NCBI GenBank assembly: GCA_019635755.1
Contig: JAHBYW010000003.1
Coordinates: 434,001 to 498,000 of the forward strand
Origin: Rhizobiaceae bacterium
Lineage (GTDB): Bacteria > Pseudomonadota > Alphaproteobacteria > Rhizobiales > Rhizobiaceae
DNA length: 64,000 bases
Reading direction: 5' to 3'
Shown: one piece after another, positions 58,449 through 64,000 of the stretch
Position numbering within the stretch: position 1 is the stretch's first letter
Layout: every line of letters starts with the position of its first letter
Notes under the pieces: generated by a model
What the model was told of the DNA's origin: nothing
Database searches by the model: none
Seen by the model: only the letters and a program-made list of their open reading frames with translations
Translations under genes and position numbers: made by a program

Positions 58449-61400
58449 TCAGAACGACTGGTAGGCGGCGATGATGGCGTCGACCTGCGCGGCGTTCATG
58501 GCCTGGATCTGCGGGGTGGTGAAGGCCGTGATCTGGTCTTCGGACAAGGCTGCGATATCGTCCGTCGACAGGCCGGCGATCGCGTTGACGCTGATTGCCG
58601 CGATCTCGTCCGTCGCGAAGGTCTCGAGATCCTCCGTTTCCATCGCGTCGATCTGCGTCGCGGTGAGGGCCTTCACCTGATCGACCGTGAACGCCTCGAT
58701 CTGGTCCGCGCTCATCGCGCCGATCTGGTCGAAGGTGAGGCCCGCAATGGCCTTCGGATCGAGCGCGGCGACCTGGTCGGTGCTGAGCTCTGCGATCTGG
58801 TCGGTCGTCATCGCCCCGACCTGCGCGGCGGTGAGAACCTTGACCTGGTCGGTCGAGAGCGCGCCTACCTGATCCGTCGTCATCGCCGCGATCTGCGTCG
58901 GCTTCATGACCGCGATCTGCCCGGTCGTCAGCGCACCGACCTGTCCAGTCGAGAGCGCCGCCACCGCGTCGTTGGTCAGCCCGCCGATCGCCTTGGTGCT
59001 GATGGCGGCCACCTGGTCGTTGGAGAACTCGGCGACCTGGTCCGCGGTGAAGGCACCGACCTGCGCCGTGCTGAGCAGCGCGATCTGGCCGGTGGTCAAG
59101 GCGCCTGCCTGTTCCTCGGTCATCAGAGCGATCTTGTCGGCCTTGAGCCCGACGATCGCCTTGGTGCTGATCGCCGCCACCTGGTCGGTCGACAGTTCGC
59201 CCACCTGGTCGGCGGTGAGCGCGCCGACCTGGGCTGACGTCATGGCGCCAACCTGCGCGGTGGAGAGTGCCCCGATATGATCGGTCGTGAACGCGGCGAC
59301 CTGCGTCGCCGTCATCGCCGCGATTTGGCCAGTCGTCAGTGCCTCGACCTGGTCGGTCGACAGTGCCGCGATGGCGTCCGTGGTGAGGCCGGAGATTGCC
59401 TTGGTGCTGGTCGCGGCGATCTCGTCGGTGGTGAACTCGGCGATGCCGTCGGCGCTGATGGCGCCGATCTGCGCGGCGCTGAGCACCGCGACCTGCGAAG
59501 CCGTCAAAGCGCCGATCTGGTCGGTCGTCATGCCGCCGATCTGTGTCGCGGTCAGGCCGACGATCGCCTTGGTCGAGATGGCACCGACCTGGTCTTCGCT
59601 GAGCTCGCCGATCTGGTCGGCCGTCAGCGCGGCAACCTGCGTCGACAGGAGCGCGCCCACCTGATCGGTCGACAGCGCGCCGATCTGGTCGGTCGTGAAG
59701 GCCGCGACCTGGGTCGGCTTCAGCGCCGCGATCTGCCCGGTCGTCAGCGCCTCGACCTGATCGGTCGAGAGCGCGGCGATGGCGTCGTTGGTGAGGCCCG
59801 AAATCGCCTTGGTGCTGGTGGCGGCGATCTCGTCCGTGGTGAACTCGGCAATGCCGTCGGCGCTGATCGCCGCGATCTGCGTCGCGTTCAGCACGGCGAT
59901 CTGCGAAGCAGTGAGCGCGCCGATCTGCTCGGTTGTCATTGCCCCGATCTGATCGGCCTTGAGACCGACGATCGCCTTGGTGTTGATGGCGCCCACCTGG
60001 TCTTCGCTGAGCTCGCCGATCTGGTCGGTCGTCAGCGCTGCGACCTGGGTCGACAGCAGCGCGCCTACCTGATCGGTGCTGAGCGCGCCGATCTGGTCGG
60101 CCGTGAATGCGGCGACCTGGGTCGTCTTCAGCGCGGCGATCTGGGTCGTGGTCAGCGCCTCGACCTGGTCGGTCGACATCGCGGCGATGGCGTCGTTGGT
60201 GAGGCCCGAGATGGCCTTGGTGCTCAGCGCGGCGATCTCGTCGGCCGAGAACTCCGCGATCTTGTCGGCGTCCAGCGCACCCAGCTGCGTGGCGTTCAGC
60301 GCCGCGGCCTGCGTGGCGCTGAGCGCTTCCACCTGATCGGTCGACATGGCGCCGATCTGGGCAGCGGTGAGACCGATGATCGCCTTGGTGCTGATCGCGC
60401 CCACCTGGTCGGTCGAAAGCGCGCCGATCTGGTCGGTCGTCAGCGCGGCGATCTGCGTGGAAAGCATCGCGCCGATCTGGTCGGTCGAGAGCGCCTCGAC
60501 CTGCTCCTCGGTGAAGGCGGCGACCTGCGTCGGCTTCAACGCAGCGATCTGCGCCGTCGTCAGCGCCTCGACCTGGTCGGTGGAGAGCGCGGCGATGGCA
60601 TCGTTGGTAAGGCCCGAGATCGCCTTGGTGCTGGTGGCGGCGATCTCGTCGGTGGTGAACTCGGCAATGCCGTCGGCGCTGATCGCGGCGATCTGCGTGG
60701 CGTTCAGCACGGCGATCTGCGAGGTCGTCAGCGCGCCGATCTGTTCCGTGCTCATGGCCGAGATCTGCTCGCCGCGCAGCCCGATGACGGACTTCGTGCC
60801 GATCGCGGCGACCTGGTCTTCCGAAAGCTCGCCGATCTGGTCGAGCGTCAACGCGGCAACCTGCGCCGAGGTGAGCGCGCTCACCTGATCGGTCGAGAGC
60901 GCGCCGATCTGGTCGGTGGTCATCGCCGCGATCTGCGTCGTCTTCATCGCCGCGATCTGCGCCTTCGTCAGCACTTCGACCTGGTCCGTGGAGAGCGCGG
61001 CGACGGCATCGGTCGTCAGGCCGGAGATGGCCTTGGTGCTGATTGCCGCGACCGCGTCGGTGGAGAGTTCGGCAACCTGGTCCGTGGTGAGCGCCCCCAC
61101 CTGCGCCGCGCTGAGCACCGCAACCTGGCCCGTCGTCAGCGCGCCGACCTGATCGGTCGAGAGTTCGGCGACCTGCGACGCCTTCAGGCCGACGATCGAC
61201 TTGGTACTGATCGCGGCGATCTGGTCGGTGCTGAGTTCGGCAAGCTGGTCGGTCGTCAGCGACGTCACCTGCGCGGCCGTCAGCGCGCCGATCTGGTCGG
61301 TCGAGAGCGCGCCGATCTGGTCGGTGGTCATCGCCGCGATCTGCGTCGGCTTCATCGCAGTGATCTGCGCCTTGGTGAGCGCTTCGACCTGGTCGGTCGT

Positions 61401-62696
61401 CATCGCCGCGACGGCATCGTTGGTCAGGCCGGCAATGGCCTTGGCGCTGATTGCCGCAACACCCTCGGCCGAGAACTCGGCGATCTGGTCGGCCGTGACG
61501 GCGGCGAGCTGCTTCGAGGACAGGACGGCGATCTGCCCGGTGGTGAGGGCGCCGGCCTGGTCGGTCGACAACGCGCCCACCTGGGCGACCGTCATGCCGA
61601 CGATCGCCTTGGTGCTGATCGCCGCGACCTGGTCGGTGCTGAGTTCGCCCAACTGGTCCGTGGTCATGGCAGCCAGCTGCGCCGAGGTGATGGCGCTGAC
61701 CTGGTCGGTCGACAGCGCGCCCACCTGGTCCGTCGTCATCGCCGCGACCTGGCTGGGCTTCATCGCCGCGATCTGCGCCTTGGTGAGCGCCTCGACCTGG
61801 TCGGTCGACATGGCCGCGACGGCGTCGTTGGTCAGGCCGGCGATGGACTTGGCGCTGATCGCACCGACCTGCTCGGCGGAGAACTCGCCCATGGCGTCCG
61901 CGGTGATCGCCGCGGCCTGCTTCGCCGAGAGCATGCCTATCTGGCCAGTGGTCATGGCCCCCATCTGCTCGGCGCTCATCGCGCCCATCTGCGTCGTGGT
62001 CAGGCCGGCGATCGACTTGACGTTGATCGCGGCGATCTGGTCGGTGCTGAGCTCGCCGATCTGGTCGGAGGTGAGCGCGCCGATCTGCGCGGCCGTCATC
62101 GCACCGATCTGGTCGGTCGAGAGCGCGGCGATCTGGTCGGTGGTCATCGCCGCGACCTGTGTCGTCTTGAGGCCGGCGATCTGCTGCTTGGTCAGCGCCT
62201 CGACCTGGTCGGTCGACAGGCCGGCCAGCGCATCGTCGCTGAGGCCGGCGATCGCCTTGGCGTTGATCGCGGCGATCTCGTCCGTGGAGAACTCGGCGAT
62301 GCCCTCGGCGCTGATGGCGGCGAGTTGCGTGGCGTTCAGCCCGGCGACCTGGGAGGCCGTCAGCGCCTCGACCTGCTCCGTGCTGAGGCTGCCGATCTGC
62401 GTGGCGCTGAACGCCGCGATCTGGGTCTTGCCGAAGGCCTCGATCTTGGCGGCGTCGATGGAAGCGAGCTGGTCGACGGTGAGGCCCTTGATGCCGGCCG
62501 CCGAGATGGCGCCGAGCTGTTCGTTGCTCATGCCCTCGACATCATCGGCATCGATGGCGCCGATCTGGGCCGCGCTCAGCGCACCGACCTGCTTCACGTT
62601 CAAGGCGGCGACGTCGTCGGCGCTCAGCGCCGCGATCGTCGTGGTCGACATGGCCTTGATCTGATTGACGGAGAGGGACGTTACGATCGAAGTCAT
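58449..62696 (-). CDS. Giant octapeptide-repeat protein (1415 aa)
   Basis: Almost the whole protein consists of about 170 tandem octapeptides with consensus [ST]-[TAS]-[DAE]-Q-[IV]-[GA]-A-[LMIF]; examples are STDQVEAL, TTAQIAAL and SADGIAEF. Octads are grouped into super-repeats of 17 (136 residues, 408 bp), each opening with STKAISGL-T-DA-AAL. Anchors at 58967, 59375, 59783, 60191, 60599, 61007, 61415, 61823 and 62231 are exactly 408 bp apart. No signal peptide, transmembrane segment or cysteine was seen; aromatic residues other than Phe are nearly absent until the terminal AAYQSF. S/T followed by DQ resembles a helix N-cap, so short helices stacked into a solenoid are one model; a beta-solenoid is another. 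An extracellular or scaffold role is a guess, and a terminal secretion signal cannot be excluded. Confidence 0.9.
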   Translation of the reverse strand: MTSIVTSLSVNQIKAMSTTTIAALSADDVAALNVKQVGALSAAQIGAIDADDVEGMSNEQLGAISAAGIKGLTVDQLASIDAAKIEAFGKTQIAAFSATQIGSLSTEQVEALTASQVAGLNATQLAAISAEGIAEFSTDEIAAINAKAIAGLSDDALAGLSTDQVEALTKQQIAGLKTTQVAAMTTDQIAALSTDQIGAMTAAQIGALTSDQIGELSTDQIAAINVKSIAGLTTTQMGAMSAEQMGAMTTGQIGMLSAKQAAAITADAMGEFSAEQVGAISAKSIAGLTNDAVAAMSTDQVEALTKAQIAAMKPSQVAAMTTDQVGALSTDQVSAITSAQLAAMTTDQLGELSTDQVAAISTKAIVGMTVAQVGALSTDQAGALTTGQIAVLSSKQLAAVTADQIAEFSAEGVAAISAKAIAGLTNDAVAAMTTDQVEALTKAQITAMKPTQIAAMTTDQIGALSTDQIGALTAAQVTSLTTDQLAELSTDQIAAISTKSIVGLKASQVAELSTDQVGALTTGQVAVLSAAQVGALTTDQVAELSTDAVAAISTKAISGLTTDAVAALSTDQVEVLTKAQIAAMKTTQIAAMTTDQIGALSTDQVSALTSAQVAALTLDQIGELSEDQVAAIGTKSVIGLRGEQISAMSTEQIGALTTSQIAVLNATQIAAISADGIAEFTTDEIAATSTKAISGLTNDAIAALSTDQVEALTTAQIAALKPTQVAAFTEEQVEALSTDQIGAMLSTQIAALTTDQIGALSTDQVGAISTKAIIGLTAAQIGAMSTDQVEALSATQAAALNATQLGALDADKIAEFSADEIAALSTKAISGLTNDAIAAMSTDQVEALTTTQIAALKTTQVAAFTADQIGALSTDQVGALLSTQVAALTTDQIGELSEDQVGAINTKAIVGLKADQIGAMTTEQIGALTASQIAVLNATQIAAISADGIAEFTTDEIAATSTKAISGLTNDAIAALSTDQVEALTTGQIAALKPTQVAAFTTDQIGALSTDQVGALLSTQVAALTADQIGELSEDQVGAISTKAIVGLTATQIGGMTTDQIGALTASQVAVLSAAQIGAISADGIAEFTTDEIAATSTKAISGLTTDAIAALSTDQVEALTTGQIAAMTATQVAAFTTDHIGALSTAQVGAMTSAQVGALTADQVGELSTDQVAAISTKAIVGLKADKIALMTEEQAGALTTGQIALLSTAQVGAFTADQVAEFSNDQVAAISTKAIGGLTNDAVAALSTGQVGALTTGQIAVMKPTQIAAMTTDQVGALSTDQVKVLTAAQVGAMTTDQIAELSTDQVAALDPKAIAGLTFDQIGAMSADQIEAFTVDQVKALTATQIDAMETEDLETFATDEIAAISVNAIAGLSTDDIAALSEDQITAFTTPQIQAMNAAQVDAIIAAYQSF

Positions 62697-63231
62697 GTTC
62701 GGGCGCCTTCAGCGTTACACAGTTACCGGTCTACCCTGGCCACCCGCCGACCGGGCCCACTGGCCCGCAATCGGCGCATTGCGCGTTTCCGCTGGTGGTT
62801 GGTCCCGACGGGCGCGCTCGATGGCTGCGACCGCCCGGACACCTGCCGGACAGGGATTTCTGCGAAACATGGCCCCCTTGCAGGAGCCGGGACGGCGGAG
62901 GCGCATCATGCAGCAGGGCTGCGATGCCCTGCTTCCGCGTCTTTGGATGCCATACGCCCCGCGGTCGCGGGACGGTTCTCCGGTGAAAGCCCTCGTCGAA
63001 CCCCGACACGCCGGAGGTCGTGTCTCGGCACTTTGCTTGCCTGTGCGGACATTAGCGCCGACGTTCAAATTTTTCCTTAACGCTTCGCCATCGGTTTACC
63101 TTGATCTGTGAAACAAGGCCTGTAACGGCTGGCCGGCGGCAGGACCATGACGTGCCGCGCGCACCGCTTCCGCGCGGTAGGCGCGGGCTGAAAATCGCGC
63201 TATAGAGCCGCGCGAACAGAGCCTAGGCTGA
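62697..63231. other. 535-bp spacer between the repeat-protein gene and glnD, no supported gene
   Basis: No gene is supported: open frames here have no good ribosome-binding site and no recognisable domain. The first part should hold the promoter of the minus-strand repeat gene. An AT-rich patch near 63060-63115 (TTCAAATTTTTCC, TTTACCTTGATCTGTGAAAC) may hold the glnD promoter. Confidence 0.5.
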
Positions 63232-64000
63232 ATGGCCCGACATTCCCCGAAATTCGACGAGATCATCGACGGCGAGATGCTCCGCAAGTACCTGACCTCG
63301 CTGGCGATCGGCGAGGCGGGCGACGGCTCGGGCGCGGAGGTGCGCGAAAAGGTCCTGCAGCTGGTCCGCTCGCGGCTGGCGGAGGGACGAACCGCGGCCG
63401 AAAAGATGCTGCGGCAGGACGGCAGCGGCATGCTGTGTGCGACGCGGCTGTCGCACCTGATGGACGAGATCATCCGCTCGCTGTACGAATTCGCGCTCGC
63501 GCTTGTTCCGCGGCCGAAGAGCCGGACGGCGCTCGAGAAGATGGCGGTCGTCGCGGTCGGCGGCTATGGCCGCGGCACGCTGGCGCCGGGCTCGGACATC
63601 GACCTCCTGTTCCTGCTGCCCGCCAAGCAGACGGCGTGGGGCGAGAAGATCGTCGAATACCTGCTCTACGTGCTCTGGGACGTCGGGCTGAAGGTCGGCC
63701 ACGCCACGCGCACCGTGGATGAATGCATCAGGCTCTCCAAGGGCGATACGACGATCGCCACGTCGATCCTGGAGGCGCGCCTGCTGGCCGGCGAGGAACC
63801 GCTCTACGAAAGCCTGATCGCGCGCTTCGACAAGGAGGTCGTGAAGAACACCGGGCCCGAATATGTGCAGGCCAAGCTAGCCGAGCGCGACGAGCGCCAC
63901 GCCAAGGCCGGCGAGAGCCGCTACCTGGTGGAGCCTAACATCAAGGACGGCAAGGGCGGGCTGCGCGACCTGCAGACTCTCTTCTGGATCGGCAAGTATT
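63232..64000 (+). CDS. glnD: PII uridylyltransferase / uridylyl-removing enzyme, N-terminal part
   Basis: The frame opens at ATG 63232 and runs past the window end, giving about 256 residues of a protein normally near 930-950. The nucleotidyltransferase signature VGGYGRGTLAPGSDIDLLFL (near 104-123) has the metal-binding GSDID, and RYLVEPNIKDGKGGLRDLQT is the GlnD-specific segment. GlnD senses glutamine and modifies PII proteins, controlling nitrogen metabolism. The start codon lacks a clear Shine-Dalgarno. HD and ACT domains lie beyond the window. Confidence 0.95.
   Translation, partial: MARHSPKFDEIIDGEMLRKYLTSLAIGEAGDGSGAEVREKVLQLVRSRLAEGRTAAEKMLRQDGSGMLCATRLSHLMDEIIRSLYEFALALVPRPKSRTALEKMAVVAVGGYGRGTLAPGSDIDLLFLLPAKQTAWGEKIVEYLLYVLWDVGLKVGHATRTVDECIRLSKGDTTIATSILEARLLAGEEPLYESLIARFDKEVVKNTGPEYVQAKLAERDERHAKAGESRYLVEPNIKDGKGGLRDLQTLFWIGKY

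Noticed and set aside
58967-62241. Regularly spaced repeat that could be taken for a CRISPR array
   Set aside because: The unit is 408 bp made of 24-bp subunits, fully coding, with no unique spacers and no cas genes.
59277-63080. Plus-strand open frame of 1267 codons across the repeat gene
   Set aside because: It is a shadow of the 24-bp periodic minus-strand gene. Period-3 repeats keep all frames open; the product is Arg/Gly/Asp-rich with no domain, and it runs into the glnD spacer.
62665-63111. Open frames in the spacer before glnD
   Set aside because: No ribosome-binding site, no domain and Arg/Pro-rich composition; treated as chance frames of GC-rich DNA.

Overview
The window comes from a GC-rich alphaproteobacterium, most probably a member of the Hyphomicrobiales (Rhizobiales) close to Mesorhizobium and the Phyllobacteriaceae. 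The evidence is gene order and content: a fixL/fixJ/fixK cluster, the lptC-lptA-lptB-rpoN-hpf-ptsN block, hrcA and grpE side by side, an Hsp20 gene followed by a DUF1150 gene, an ornithine-lipid acyltransferase (olsB), a malic enzyme fused to a phosphotransacetylase-like domain, and palindromic intergenic repeats of the kind common in rhizobia. No rRNA, tRNA or CRISPR array was seen.

Layout. 1-2020: end of a FixL-type kinase, fixJ, a degenerate receiver protein and fixK, with a candidate FixJ site before fixK. 2041-15883: gyrB, a secreted caspase-TPR protein, a cytochrome P450, an amidase/ribokinase pair, ada, nth, three membrane-protein genes and an adenosine-kinase-like gene. 15890-18636: a palindromic repeat patch, a TRIC-type channel, grpE and hrcA. 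18795-24357: rph, a VOC protein, rdgB, hemW, rsmI, yraN and a Tat-exported cyclase. 24439-26244: nucleoside hydrolase, then hsp20 behind a ROSE-type RNA thermometer, then a DUF1150 gene. 26307-32661: ptsN, hpf, rpoN, lptB, lptA and lptC on the minus strand, and sppA divergent. 32735-41681: ihfB, a LapA-domain protein, an ornithine-cyclodeaminase-like enzyme, two RNA methyltransferases, lspA, acuI, a hybrid histidine kinase, olsB and a MmcQ/YjbR protein. 41718-45830: an accessory island of visibly lower GC, bounded by palindromic repeats. It encodes a GNAT-PIN-GNAT-like-PUA-like protein translationally coupled to an ASCH protein. 45836-52427: maeB, an EamA transporter and mutS, with palindromic repeats between genes and, unusually, inside the mutS and EamA reading frames. 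52780-58419: an ABC-F ATPase, a dioxygenase, a secreted protein, a histone-H1-like protein, rpsU, and a tetR/GFA/small-protein operon. 58449-62696: a 1415-residue protein made almost wholly of octapeptide repeats. 63232-64000: start of glnD.

Most of the window is housekeeping: envelope biogenesis, RNA processing, DNA repair, proteostasis, nitrogen and PTS regulation. The three items most worth attention are (1) the giant octapeptide protein, whose DNA has an exact 408-bp super-period (17 x 24 bp) over at least nine copies; (2) the GNAT-PIN/ASCH two-gene cassette, a plausible but uncharacterised RNA-directed stress or defence system; and (3) palindromic elements translated in frame inside mutS (twice) and an EamA transporter. 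A ROSE thermometer before hsp20 and an opposing sigma-54-like site over the rpoN promoter are the clearest regulatory finds. All functional statements come from motif reading; no database search was possible.
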